DNA of 47,170 nt from Chrysophaeum taylorii (taxonomy: Eukaryota; Sar; Pelagophyceae; Pelagomonadales; Pelagomonadaceae), in contig JAQMWT010000152.1 in NCBI GenBank assembly GCA_029834535.1, positions 1 to 47,170 of the forward strand. Direction: 5' to 3'. The notes beneath the pieces are model-generated. The model worked only from the letters and a program-made list of their open reading frames with translations, had not been told where the DNA came from and made no database searches. A program made the translations under genes and the position numbers. This document shows, piece after piece, positions 1-10,004 of the stretch (positions are counted from its first letter, which is position 1; each line of letters starts with the position of its first letter).

Positions 1-760
1 ATCGTTAACGTATTGCTAAACATGAAAGGTGAGATCGAGTTCCGGAATAAACTTGCGATTGTAGCAAAGCAATGTACTCCGCGAATTCGGGCCAGTCCGT
101 GATCTTGCGGTTTTGAAGACACGCACGGAGGAAAGCCTGATAAGTCGTTTGACCCTTCCGCAGGATTAGCCTGAGCATGACGCGGAATCGTGGTACTATA
201 CCGAACATTGAAGAGATGAAAACCTTCCATCAATTTGTTGACGAACTCTTTCCCATTGTCGGTCGAATCTCTGAGGTAGATTTTGAGTAATATATTCGCG
301 ACAAAGACTCGAGGATTGACTCAGCAGTCTTATGGTGCGCGTCAAGAATCAAGAAATGAGAAAATGGATCAAAAAGATGACATATGTCTCGGGACCAGCA
401 CTGGGCAAAGGTCCAAACAAATCCATACAAAGGACGACGCAATCACCATCATACACCGGTTGCTGAAGACACCTGCTTTCTTTGGTTCAGACGTACGAGC
501 TTTCTTGCACACTATGCAACCAGCAATATAAGCACCCACCTCATTAGACATGTGGGGCCACCAAAACGTTCAAGTATCGACTGCACTGTACTTTGACGAC
601 CCATGTGACCACCATTGAGAGGCGTGTCATGGTACAATCGGATGATGCGCGTCCGTGTTCGGGGTGCGACTATCATCGGGTGCAAGTCAGGTGCGGCACG
701 AGAACCCTTTCACCACTTGATAGCGATATTGGCTCCGTACCGACGAAGAGAATGGCCCTG
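1..760 (-). pseudogene. Gypsy-type integrase, frameshifted and cut by the window edge
   Basis: Minus-strand integrase fragment. A zinc-finger end (AGCIVCKKARTSEPKKAG, about 480-520) is followed by a core in which 'WICLDLCP' marks the first catalytic Asp and 'FDPFSHFLILDAHHKTAES' matches the strand after it. The second catalytic Asp is in the 'TDNGKEFVNKL' motif near 240, the usual D-N-G-x-E-F of gypsy integrases. These motifs fall in different frames, so several indels are present. The third catalytic residue and any chromodomain lie outside the window. The integrase would insert the element's cDNA into host DNA, but this copy is clearly broken. Confidence 0.75.
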
Positions 761-809
761 CATGCGATAACGAATGTCCTCGCAAGTAGCATCAGTGATC
801 TGCTTTTGG

Positions 810-1097
810 CTATCTCTTCAAAGTCAAATTATCCGGGATCTTGTCGATGTACTCTTGGTAATCATCGGCATCACGGAAAATACTAGGTTGGGTCTGCAGA
901 CGTTGCTTCTGACGTTGTTCGTAGCATGAGACGTGACCATTGCATCGGATCATCGAATCCTCTTCTTCTTCCTCCACAGTTAACTCAGTCGTAACAAACG
1001 TGCACACTAGATACGCGTGGTTCGAGGGTTCACCAAACTCGTCCGTCTCGATGACATGATCTATAGGATTGCGAGAGAGACAGTCAGGGATACTCAT
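810..1097 (-). pseudogene. RNase H to integrase linker of the gypsy-like element
   Basis: Minus-strand frame beginning 'MSIPDCLSRNP', which corresponds to the 'VADxLSR' stretch found at the end of gypsy RNase H domains just before the integrase. An acidic run (TVEEEEEDS) and a charged tail follow. It lies between the RNase H fragment and the integrase fragment, where the linker is expected. No catalytic residues are in this piece. Confidence 0.6.
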
Positions 1098-1347
1098 TCC
1101 CGGCGACTTTCTGGTTTGTAACCCAATTCAGGATCGAAGTTGGCGAGTCGCATCGCCCATCGAGCCAACTGCCCAGACGAGTGCTTCGCCTTTCGTAAAA
1201 ACGTCAAGTTGCGATGATCCGTTTGGCGATCGTCTTGTGACCTTCAATATAAGAGCGGAAATGCTAAAGAGAAAGAATAGCCGCCAGTAGCTCTAGCCGG
1301 CGAGGCTCATAGTTCCGCATCTCTTTCGGCACAGCTCGGCTCCAATA

Positions 1348-1895
1348 CTAACTACTCGTTCCTCTCGTGTCACCTTGCCGGTTTCGTCCTTGACTTCCAC
1401 GAGCTGAAAAAGATACGCGCCCAGACCATCCTGGAAGCATCCGAGCGGATCTGAAAAGGAAGATCGTAGTCAGGATGATAAACTGCGAGAGTCCACCAAA
1501 GCTTCGATGATCGTCCCATGCCTTTGGCACTCCGGCGTCCACTCAAACTTAGCGCCTTCAAGACACAATCGCCTCAGCGGCTCCACAATCTTCGAATAAT
1601 TCTTCACATATCGGCGGCAATAGCTGCTCCTGCCGATGAAAGATCGAATCTGGGTCTCGGACGTATTAGGCAACGTACCGGAATCGGCATCTGCAACGCT
1701 GCCTAACGTCTTGGGATTCGGCTTCAAGCCTTCCGGAGTCGATAGTGTCCCAAAACTCGATTTCATCCTGAGGAGGTGGAACTTCGAAGTTCGTCCACTA
1801 TATCCTGCTGCGCTAAATGGCACGCACTTCAATCGTTCTTGTAAATGTCGGAGTTCATCCGATCCCATCATAATATCGTCGACAAACGCGACCAA
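1348..1895 (-). pseudogene. RT palm/connection and start of RNase H, gypsy-like element
   Basis: The minus-strand frame starting near 1895 begins 'MVAFVDDIMMGS', the FVDD catalytic box of reverse transcriptase. It continues through a gypsy-like thumb/connection region ('RSFIGRSSYCRRYVKNYSK', 'EPLRRLCLEGAKFEWTPECQ'), matching the usual 'FLGLANYYRRFI...W..EC' pattern. In an overlapping frame, 'YHPDYDLPFQIRSDAS' carries the first RNase H Asp. It is separated from the RT N-terminal half (2064-3125) by about 170 bp with stops in every frame, so the polyprotein is broken here. Confidence 0.8.
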
Positions 1896-2063
1896 TCCTT
1901 ACATCCATGTGGACAAATCGCTAGCCATCTGCTTACAAGAAAGAGCTCCTGCTGTTTTTACTCCCAGAGGCAAGCGCAAGAAACCGGGCTCCAAGTGGAC
2001 TAACCATCGTAACGGCGTCCTGAGCGGCGGCGTCAAACGTAGGTTATGATAACCCATCGAATA

Positions 2064-3125
2064 TCAATGCACGTCCGCCAACGGCGCATGGCAAGAAAAG
2101 CCGCCATCATCTTGACGAATATTCGGCCAACTGTCATTGACCAGCTGATCATTGAGCTGACGCAAGTCAACTGCAGCACGAAAAGCATTCGACGTCCCGG
2201 CCTCTGCTCCCTTCTTAGGCAGCATCAGTACAGGGAATCCCCACGGAGAGTTCGCCGGTCGGATGACTCCATCGCGACACCACTCGGTGATCTGCTTTCT
2301 GAGACACTCGAGCTTTGCTGGCGTCAACCTATAAGGCGTCATCTTGATCGGTCGTGGGTTTGCGTCTTTAAATCGTAGAGAAACCGGTGGCGAGTCCACG
2401 GGTCTCATAATCGGATCAAAAAAGGCCCACGCGTATTGCACGCAGTGGCTCAACATCATCTTCGCATCCTCATCCAGATGCGGGTTGTCGGGAATTCCCA
2501 GTTCTCGAACAACCTTTTCGACTTCTTCCTTCGTCGGAGTTACGACTTTCATCGCCTCATTGTCCTTGACGTGCTCCGGAGTCTGCGGTAACGGTACACC
2601 GCCCGCGTCGCGCGGCGCATCCTTCCATGGCACATCGCACTTTTTTTCGTATTTGAACCTCACCTCAGGGTGGCTCTTATTGATCCTTTCACCTTTGACG
2701 CGCACATTCGGCTCGCTCCTCACTTTCGGCTCCTGTCCAGGTTCAGGATCCGGCGGAACGTCCACTTTTTTCGATTGTCGGGGGGGCCCAGCAGAAAAAG
2801 CATGAGCCGTCCCCGGCGCATCTGTTGGAAGCGGAAGCATAGGGACTTCTGGCGGTTCCCATTTAGTGGGATCCTGGAGATCATCTTTTGACACCCACTT
2901 AACGACACGAGTACGCGTATTTAACAGCGGAATCTGCACGTGACGAAGGGTGGTGTTGGTAATTCGCAAATACTGCTCGAAGGATCGATCTGTTGGGCTC
3001 AACGCGGTCGGCATGTCTTCGCCACTTTGGCGGAAACCTCTGGTCACGGAGTTGTGCGGATCGACTGCTAAAATCGCAAGAGTATCTGGAGGGACGACAG
3101 ACGCTAAATGTTTGAACGAACTGTC
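2064..3125 (-). pseudogene. Methyltransferase motif X, spacer and RT fingers/palm of the gypsy-like polyprotein
   Basis: This frame opens just after a TAA near 3125 and overlaps the end of the methyltransferase frame by about 20 nt, offset by -1. Its first residues, 'HLASVVPPDTLAILAVD', look like C5-methyltransferase motif X (the GNxVxPxxA helix), so the methyltransferase appears to continue into this frame. A hydrophilic spacer rich in Pro, Lys and Glu follows. Then comes RT: 'MTPYRLTPAKLECL', 'GVIRPANSPWGFPVLMLPKK' and 'RAAVDLRQLND' match gypsy RT blocks 1-2. The frame stops at 2064, before the FVDD box found in another frame at 1895. What precedes the RT is inference; the RT itself is clear. 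Confidence 0.8.
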
Positions 3126-5812
3126 TTAGACAAGCGAGCCCAATCATGGTCCAGCGGCATCGTGAGCAACTCGGCCGTCATCTCGAGAGTCAAAGGCGGA
3201 GTGTCCGAGCAATGCGGTCCCAGACGATGAGGAACTCGCGTAACGGTGTAAGCCGTATCTGTTGCTTCTCGGGACGAGCCGAGATTATTCAGCTGGAGCA
3301 GGCGGCGTTCATGATCGTAACCTAAAGCTGCAGCAAAATTTTGTTGCATATTCGCACATGTCTTCGGAGCCTCTTGCAAGTGCAGTGGGTGACTGGAAAC
3401 CAACAATCGTACGCGAGAGCTCATCAAAGTGGGCGTGATATCATGAAAATTGACGACGTACACGTAAGGGTGTAACCGCGCTATATAAGAAATAATGGAC
3501 GCCACCTGTTCAATCAGCCACATCATGAAGCCAGCCATTTTGCACCGCATCATCGTCCAATTAGTGGCCGTAACTCCCCTGCCAACATCTCTGGATGTCA
3601 AGTTGCAGCGTGCTGAATGAACACAGGGTGGAGACGCTATACACATCGACGATGACCATTCCGCTTCGGGCAAATAAGCCTTGATCAATCGGAGGGTCGA
3701 GTCATATCGTCCGCAGAGCGAGTGCTGAACCACAGGCATCTTCGGAAAATTCTTCCGATGAACCTTGTTGGCAGCTGTTGAAGAGCCAAGAGCAAGGACG
3801 ACTCGAAACGACGTCCCGCACAACTCATTCGCTCGTTGCAGTCCTAAAGTACTTCCTCCGGCGCCGCTAAAGAGCATCACAACCTTGCAGTACGTGATCG
3901 GCACCCAGTGGACCTTTTCAAACCTTCGGCGAATCTCGCCTTCTGTAACTTCTCGGCATTTCTTTTCCCCCTCGTCAGTTCGTCGGTCGAAATCATCGTT
4001 ACCGAGCGATTCTCGACGAGAATACTTCTTCTTATCGGCAGAAGGAGACGCCTTCTGCACCGAGCTCAAAAGCTTCGGTTCGGGAGCCGCATCGCCTTGA
4101 GTTAGATGGCTTGCGACCGAAAGAGAGAATGATAGGTTAGCCTTGTTAGATTCGGCTTCACCATCCTTCGTTAAATCGTCGACCGTTTCAACATTCAGCT
4201 CGTCATCAAAACGAACAATATCGCCCAAAGCGAGAACTTCACCTTGAGTAATCACGGTCGGCACATCCTGGGTAGAGGAGATCGCCACTCGAGCCGCGAA
4301 CTTGTCATGATCCTCAGGAGAAGAACACATTCCATCGACTACCCCGAGTTGCTCGTACCCAGAAGACGTAGCAACGAAAACCTGCCCGGTTTCCATGGGC
4401 TCTGAAAGAGCGACTGGCACGCAGTAGGTGCGCCCAGGCTCGACCTTCATCGTGCGCGCAGCATAGGGTATCACTTCATAGGCATCGCTGTTCGAACTTT
4501 GAGAAGGCGTAACTGGTGGGACTCCCCAAGTCGTCGAAGCTCCCGCTCGTTTCGGCGGTGGACGCTGGAGGTCTTCAATCTTGCACAAGCGAGCGTAGAC
4601 CCGGCTCTCAACTGTGCTCAGGCTCTTTTGCGTCGCATGGTGCTGTTGCCCATAAACCTGAACTACCACGGGGTTGCGCTCGTCATAAGTTGTTCTGAAC
4701 GTCAAAATCGGAGAATCGACTCGTCGATCCTGCACTTTTAACTTCTTGCGCCCATAAGCGACTTGTGTGCGGAGAAACGCAATACGATTTCGCGGATAGT
4801 CCACTATGGCTCCCAACACCCGAATATCGCGCGCTCCCAGCAAAAATAGATGACTAGTATCGGCCACAATGGCAACAACTGGAACGGCCACGTCGTCCGC
4901 GAGCGCAATTCGCAATGCGACCCATTTGTGGATAGTCGTCTTGTTCAATCCTGACCCGTACAGGGTGCGCTCGACTGGAAGATCGCCCCGAACAAGGATG
5001 ATACTATCCTTTGCCAGTTTTTCGACCATCCCACGACAAATATAGGAGACATCAGCCATTCCATCCACGCCCAAAGTCGTTGCGAACTTCGGCCCGTCTC
5101 GTCGTCTGTAAATATGACCAACTATAAACGTAAGTGTACCAGGATCCAAACAACCGATGGTGATGAGGTCTTGCTCGATCTTTTCCCCATCGCGCGGCGA
5201 AAGTGCAGTGTGATGACATCGTATCTCCGGTTTCGCATCGCCCGGCATTTGCATCGTCACCGCTGCCATATCTGGCGTCCCACATCTCGCCTCTGAATCT
5301 ATATTGGCGCTCGCCGCTTCGGCTGCTTCCTCATTCCCCATTTTCGCTGGCAACAAATTCTGACACTTCTCAATCGGAGGCACGTATAATTCCTCCTTTA
5401 TCTCCTCTGATAATTTTCGTTTCTCGTCCATCAAATCGGATATTCCCGTCCACTTCTCCTCCATCGGCGCCGCTGTGGTCTGCTCTGCTGCGACCAAAAC
5501 TGTATCGGCCAAAACATCGGCGAAAACAGTTTCGGGGGGCCCCGTAGGAAAAGAAGACGTCGTCCCCGACGTCAACTCAAAAGGTCTAACGTCATCATCG
5601 TGAACTGCCCTGCAAGACATGCACATTGAAGAATGGGGGGACACTGGAACCTGCGGCATGGGTTCGTCGGTCTCCGAGTCTGAGTCTCCCCAGTGGCGCG
5701 GAGAATCCAAAGTTGCATCTGATATTGCTTCCACATACGATGTAGAAGGCCACCGAACGATCCGAGCGTTGGTGGTATTTTGCTCCTGTTGCAAGCGATG
5801 GCTGCTCATCAC
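3104..5812 (-). CDS. Retropepsin-like plus C5 cytosine DNA methyltransferase polyprotein segment of a gypsy-like element
   Basis: Long intact frame of about 900 residues; the first ATG is at 5809 and the frame is open up to a TAG at 5879-5881 that ends gag in the same frame. Residues 1-220 are hydrophilic and acidic. Residues about 220-350 resemble a retropepsin: 'GVDGMADVSYI' at the active site (D-G-M-A instead of D-S/T-G-A) and 'LFLLGARDIRVLGAIVDYPR' as the second hydrophobic-hydrophobic-Gly element. Residues 641-895 resemble a C5 methyltransferase. Motif I is 'VMLFSGAGGSTLGLQ', motif IV is 'ASPPCVHSAR' with the catalytic Cys at residue 730 (3623-3625), and motif VI is 'LIEQV' (EQV for ENV). 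Motif VIII is represented by 'SSRVRLLV' and motif IX by 'PPLTLEMTAELLTMPLDHDW'. The product would transfer methyl from S-adenosylmethionine to cytosine C5. Target specificity is unknown. Confidence 0.85.
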   Translation of the reverse strand: MMSSHRLQQEQNTTNARIVRWPSTSYVEAISDATLDSPRHWGDSDSETDEPMPQVPVSPHSSMCMSCRAVHDDDVRPFELTSGTTSSFPTGPPETVFADVLADTVLVAAEQTTAAPMEEKWTGISDLMDEKRKLSEEIKEELYVPPIEKCQNLLPAKMGNEEAAEAASANIDSEARCGTPDMAAVTMQMPGDAKPEIRCHHTALSPRDGEKIEQDLITIGCLDPGTLTFIVGHIYRRRDGPKFATTLGVDGMADVSYICRGMVEKLAKDSIILVRGDLPVERTLYGSGLNKTTIHKWVALRIALADDVAVPVVAIVADTSHLFLLGARDIRVLGAIVDYPRNRIAFLRTQVAYGRKKLKVQDRRVDSPILTFRTTYDERNPVVVQVYGQQHHATQKSLSTVESRVYARLCKIEDLQRPPPKRAGASTTWGVPPVTPSQSSNSDAYEVIPYAARTMKVEPGRTYCVPVALSEPMETGQVFVATSSGYEQLGVVDGMCSSPEDHDKFAARVAISSTQDVPTVITQGEVLALGDIVRFDDELNVETVDDLTKDGEAESNKANLSFSLSVASHLTQGDAAPEPKLLSSVQKASPSADKKKYSRRESLGNDDFDRRTDEGEKKCREVTEGEIRRRFEKVHWVPITYCKVVMLFSGAGGSTLGLQRANELCGTSFRVVLALGSSTAANKVHRKNFPKMPVVQHSLCGRYDSTLRLIKAYLPEAEWSSSMCIASPPCVHSARCNLTSRDVGRGVTATNWTMMRCKMAGFMMWLIEQVASIISYIARLHPYVYVVNFHDITPTLMSSRVRLLVSSHPLHLQEAPKTCANMQQNFAAALGYDHERRLLQLNNLGSSREATDTAYTVTRVPHRLGPHCSDTPPLTLEMTAELLTMPLDHDWARLSKTVRSNI

Positions 5813-5878
5813 AGCGGCATCGGCAACATCATCGGAGACTCGGGCGGGGCGCGCCGTCGGGTAAAAAAGAACTCCCGA

Positions 5879-7948
5879 CTATGGCCGCGCTTCGCATAGA
5901 GATTGGAACGCGAAAGTTGCGCTCGAATGTCCCGAACTATCCTGATATCGGCCTCCGTCATATTCGTCATCGCGCTGTCGATGACGTCTGCGCCGGCGCG
6001 AATTGCGACTAGAGCTCCGGCTATGGCGGCGACGGCGGGGGCTCGGGCTTGATGTAAGACTATTGGCCTTTTGATCAAGGCTCTTACTTCGGTGTCGGCG
6101 CGACGATCGTCTAGAAGGTGATCGTCCGTCTCGCTGTCGTGTAGAAGACGACTTGCTATCTTTGATGCCTCTGACCTTGCTCACCATGGTCGCCATTGTG
6201 GTTCCAAGCTCGGTGAGGGCCGTTTGTATTTCATTAGTAGGTTCCGATCCGTGCGTGGCGTGCGTATTAGATGCATCGTCACGCTTCTCCCAATCGGAAC
6301 GCGATATGGGTTGCTTTTTATATTTCCGAATACGCTTCCACATCGCACAGTGACAACGGTCCGGATCGCGGTTGCAAACCACGCGATTTCCGTGTTCATC
6401 TTCATCATGGGTGGATCAGAAGTATCCGCACTTCTTGCACGTCTTCTTGTGCCACCAATAAGGATCTCGTAAGGTCAGCGGGACCGTATTCCCAGACGGT
6501 TTATCCGCATCTTGCTTAGCTTGTTGATCGGAAGTCATAGCTCAACCTCCCCGCCCTCGCGGCGGTTTATTTGGTTTCGGATTGGAAGCCCCTTGGTCCT
6601 TCTCCTCCTCCATCAACTTCCGAAAGTCGTTCTCGAGTCGCGTAATAAGCGCCACAATCGACTCAAAAGTCTCGTAACTATACGAGTGTCCGCTCCTCAT
6701 GGTCCGCACACGGGTCCGTAACTCCTTGGACGCCAAACCACTGATAAGCTGGTCGAGGATATCAACGTCATCCATCGTGCGGCTGGACTCGGTACAAAAG
6801 GCTAAAGCCTCTCTCTGAAATTTGGTACAATACGTTTGTACGTGCCGCTCCCCTGACTTCTTCGGAACTGAAGACCGAGTGACCTTCCGCAGCTTATCGG
6901 GCAGCTCCTGCTGCGTGCTCGGAGGTCGGCAGCTCGATCTAAAATAATCCAGAATTTTATCACAGTAAGTCTTGTTGAGACGACGGATGCGCCGAATCGA
7001 GGCTCCATGCTCTTCGTCGTCAGCATCCTATTTCAAATAAAATGACGGACCGTGCGGTAGCTCATCGCAGAGCTCCTCGTATTTCCGCAAATGCTCCTCA
7101 AAAATTGGTGCAACGGTAGCGCGTAAGTGCACCGGTAATAGGTAACGTAATTTCTCGACCGATTAATGGTCATTTGCCAAAGTATGCATCACCGCTGCCG
7201 AATCCAGATTGAAGTGCCGTTGATCTCGGCCGTCAATGACGAGTTTGAAGTTGTCAGGCTTCAAACTGGAAGTGGGGCAACGAGATCGGCTCAAGTTGGC
7301 CTTCTCGAAGGCGTCCGCAGCCGTCTGCGATAATCCCCGTGATAATCCCCGTAAAAATTTCGCACCTTCATCTTCAGTTTCCGCCCTACCCTCAGTCTCC
7401 GTATCGACTCGGGGCGGAGGTTCATCCCCCGTTTCAGTGTTCCTTTCCGGTTCAGGCCGCCTCACGGGCGTTTCCGGTTCGTGTCGACTCACGGGTCGTT
7501 CGCGGCTACTCTCACGACGCGTACGCTCGGCTAATAATTCATCTCGCTCACGACGAAATCGTTCAACCTCCTCACGTAGGGTCTTCGTTGTTTCGATCTC
7601 TTGCTGCAATGCGTCATTCAGCATATCGACTTCTCGTCGAGCCGCTTCTTCTTTAGCTTCAGTCCTTTCACGAGCTAATCGTTCATTTTCGCGACGTCTT
7701 TGCTCGAGGTCTTCACGAAGTCGACTTCGGGCTACGGATCCGCGCTCAATCGCAACACGCTCGCCACGGTCCGGGGTCGTTGGACTCAACGGCGAAAAAA
7801 TGGCGGTATCTGGAGGTACGTCAGGGGGCAAGTCAGCAACGTCGACTGCCTCGGCCTCTCGAAAATCACCTTCCTCGCGGCCTATCTCAGGGGCGGCGGG
7901 AAGCACTGGAGGAGATTCGTCCTCACGCACGTCTGCGTCTGTATCCAT
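5879..7948 (-). pseudogene. Gag of the gypsy-like element: one frame, five in-frame stops
   Basis: Gag reads in a single minus-strand frame from ATG 7948, interrupted by TAA (7163-7165), TAG (7028-7030), TGA (6542-6544), TGA (6416-6418) and TAG (5879-5881), with no frameshift. The first 260 residues are acidic and then strongly coiled-coil and Arg/Glu-rich (about 7700-7450). The stretch 6545-7160 looks like capsid, with helical segments such as 'DILDQLISGLASKELRTRVR' and 'ALITRLENDFRKLM'. The nucleocapsid-like part has Cys/His clusters ('KKTCKKCGYF', 'CNRDPDRCHCAMW') and a long Ser/Arg tail. The same frame continues into the protease-methyltransferase segment. Either the stops are decay or some are read through. 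Gag would form the particle that packages the RNA. Confidence 0.75.
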
Positions 7949-8019
7949 ATTGTATCAATGTCGATGAGGAATCTCGAAACAAGTCCGGATTCGATCACTC
8001 GAAGTAATGCACGTTGATC

Positions 8020-9107
8020 ACAACAACGCTATCTGTCGCTGTAAAAACAGCAATCTCGGAATTCCGATCCGCTGGCAATCCAAAAATGCCCGTGGGTAGC
8101 GATCCCACTCGCTAACAGCTTCCGCCGTTCAGCTATACCAAAATCAATTCCCGGGTGAGTGCGCTGCGATTTCCAACTCGCACGCGTGTTCGTCGTCTCT
8201 CGGGACGCACGAACAAAACAAAGTCCGCGTATATTCTCAACGCAAACCGGTCCACTGGAACTCCGCGTGCTTGATCAGGGCACACGTGCAAGTCCGGACC
8301 ACGTAATACAATACGTACGGCGGCACTCGTTCGTCGGCGACCGATATAGTCGCACGATCTCGCGTACTCCACCACGTATGGCGGCACAGAAAAATCACTC
8401 CCGACCCCCAGGTGACAAAGGGGGTACTCACCGACTCGCCCTAGACCTCACGGAACGAGGGAAACACGGACTCGGGGTCGGATATGCTCGCCACACACCT
8501 TGCTCACGCTCACCAAGCCTCTCAACAAGATGGAGAGATGGTATATGATAGCAATAATGCTACAAGAATGCTGGAAGAATGCTCCTCACGAGGGAGAGGT
8601 ATGATGTCACTAGGAAATTAGGAAAAGGCGTCCCGTTGAACGGGTATCAAGCCTCGAGAAGGGAGGGTAAGCCTTAGCGGTCAGGAGTTGCCGCCACAGG
8701 ATTGTCGCATATCCATATTGCCGCGAGACATCTTGGTCGATGATGATGACGTGGTTGGGATCTTGGCTTGACTTGAGTGGGGGGGGTGGCGTCGAAGTGA
8801 ACTTCGATAGCCTGTCGAGGTCGGGACTTCGAACTAGCGATTGTCTCCGAGTAGCGCGAGATGAAAGAACTCCGCGACTGTGAACAGGGCCCAAACCTAG
8901 AGACAGAAAATTTTATGTCACCTGGGCGGAGTCCTTGTCGCAGTGGTAGAATTGCCTGTCTTCTGTGCGTCCTGTCTCCTTCGACGCAGGGACAGCACTT
9001 GACAGTGTCAGGTGACGGGCTTCTTGAGCGTGTACGTAGTGTGCTAGCGATATAGAGAGGGGGTGGGGTGGTGAGGGGGGTCATGGCGAAAATGAAATTT
9101 TCTACCT
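8020..9107. other. Non-coding stretch, probable LTR/5' leader of the gypsy-like element
   Basis: No reading frame here looks coding. Position directly upstream of gag (minus orientation) makes this the expected place for leader and LTR. I see short direct repeats near 8565-8585 and a GGTG/GGGG-rich patch at 9058-9082. I could not identify LTR ends, a primer-binding site or a target duplication, and the partner LTR is outside the window. Confidence 0.4.
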
Positions 9108-9668
9108 CTAATCAGCTTGTTTCTTTGTAGCATCGCGCACTCGCTCGTGACTACGACGGTTGGCGTCGCGTTCCCGCTCACATTGCAAGATCGCAGCCTC
9201 GTCTCCAGCTCGTTTAGCTTCCGTGCGACTCTCGCGCCTTACGACGTGGCGCAGACGATCAGCCTCGCGTTCGTCCTCGAGCGCGCGCATCGCGTCCTCG
9301 TCGCCAGCTTGTGCTTCTTGTAAGCGCTTGTCGCGGCATACGGCGTGACGCAGACGATCAGCGTCGCGTTGCTCCTCGAGCGCGCGTACCGCGTCCTCGT
9401 CGCCACCTTGTGCTTCTTGTAAGCACTTGTCGCGGCATACGGCGTTGCGCAGACGACGAGCCTCGCGTTGGTCCTCGCGACGAGCGGCGCGCTTCCACGC
9501 ACGAACGGCGCGTGTGTATATTTTCTCGTCGCCATTCCACTCCTGGGCGAGAACAGTGGAATACCAGCTTCGTTTGAAAGCATCTTGCGCGTCTTTCTTC
9601 TTCCCGCGTAAATCCGGCGGCGGGCATCGCCCGGCGGTAAGCACGAAACCCGGCGTTTCGTGCACCAT
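9108..9668 (-). CDS. Basic coiled-coil repeat protein, function unknown
   Basis: A 186-residue minus-strand frame. From about residue 60 it is built of imperfect tandem repeats of roughly 33 residues, each carrying a variant of 'DADRLRHAVCRDKRLQEAQ' followed by 'GDEDAMRALE'; about three to four units are visible, the last more divergent. Repeats are rich in Arg, Glu, Asp and Ala with a recurring Cys, and are predicted helical and highly charged. I do not recognise the family. Arg-rich tandem repeat modules of this general look occur in DNA-binding repeat proteins and in some transposon-encoded proteins, but nothing here proves that. The N-terminus is Pro/Gly-containing without a signal peptide. 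It may be an exon, since the frame stops immediately beyond the last repeat. Confidence 0.45.
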   Translation of the reverse strand: MVHETPGFVLTAGRCPPPDLRGKKKDAQDAFKRSWYSTVLAQEWNGDEKIYTRAVRAWKRAARREDQREARRLRNAVCRDKCLQEAQGGDEDAVRALEEQRDADRLRHAVCRDKRLQEAQAGDEDAMRALEDEREADRLRHVVRRESRTEAKRAGDEAAILQCERERDANRRSHERVRDATKKQAD

Positions 9669-9689
9669 GAGATAGGCTCCGCCTTACGG

Positions 9690-10004
9690 CTTGTTCCCCG
9701 CACGTTTTGGCTTATCTCCCCCATCTTTTTTCTTGTTCCCTGCGTTTCGGCTTTTCCCCTGCATTACGGCTTGTTCTTCTTTATCTTCTTTCTTTATTTG
9801 AACTTAAAAGAAAATACGGAAGACTGACAGGACACACACAGACGGGACGCATATTGAACTTCCCGTTTTTTGCGATCCGTTTAGTATGCAAACATGGGGC
9901 GGATCTGCCCCGAGATGCAACATACTGATATACTGAGCTGGCGACGACGGTTTCGCGGGGAGGTGTCATAACGGCAATAAACTTGCATGTTAAAATATTG
10001 CATA
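9690..10004. other. Intergenic stretch with no recognised gene
   Basis: T-rich and then mixed-composition sequence between the repeat protein and the SINE-like copy. Repeated 'cggctt' phrases occur at 9685-9775. No convincing coding frame or RNA gene seen. Confidence 0.5.

Larger units (their letters stand above)
1..7948 (-). mobile_element. Ty3/gypsy-like LTR retrotransposon carrying a C5 methyltransferase, truncated by the window edge
   Basis: Read on the minus strand, the domain order is gag, retropepsin-like, C5 cytosine methyltransferase, RT, RNase H, then HHCC/DDE integrase. The placement of the integrase after RNase H is the Ty3/gypsy order. The integrase runs off the left edge, so the 3' LTR is outside the window. 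The 5' LTR should lie upstream of 7948, somewhere in 8020-9100, but I could not fix TG/CA ends or a primer-binding site there. Gag through methyltransferase stays in one frame, broken only by stop codons. RT, RNase H and integrase carry frameshifts. This copy is therefore not autonomous, though the protease-methyltransferase part is a long intact reading frame. Confidence 0.85.

Noticed and set aside
5879..7165. Alternative genetic code to explain in-frame stops in gag
   Set aside because: All three stop codons occur in the series, while the following 900 codons and the other long frames have none. Decay or local read-through is simpler.
7236..7967. 243-residue Ser/Arg-rich plus-strand frame
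   Set aside because: It is the complement of the coiled-coil gag frame, whose Glu/Arg codons read as Ser/Arg on the other strand.
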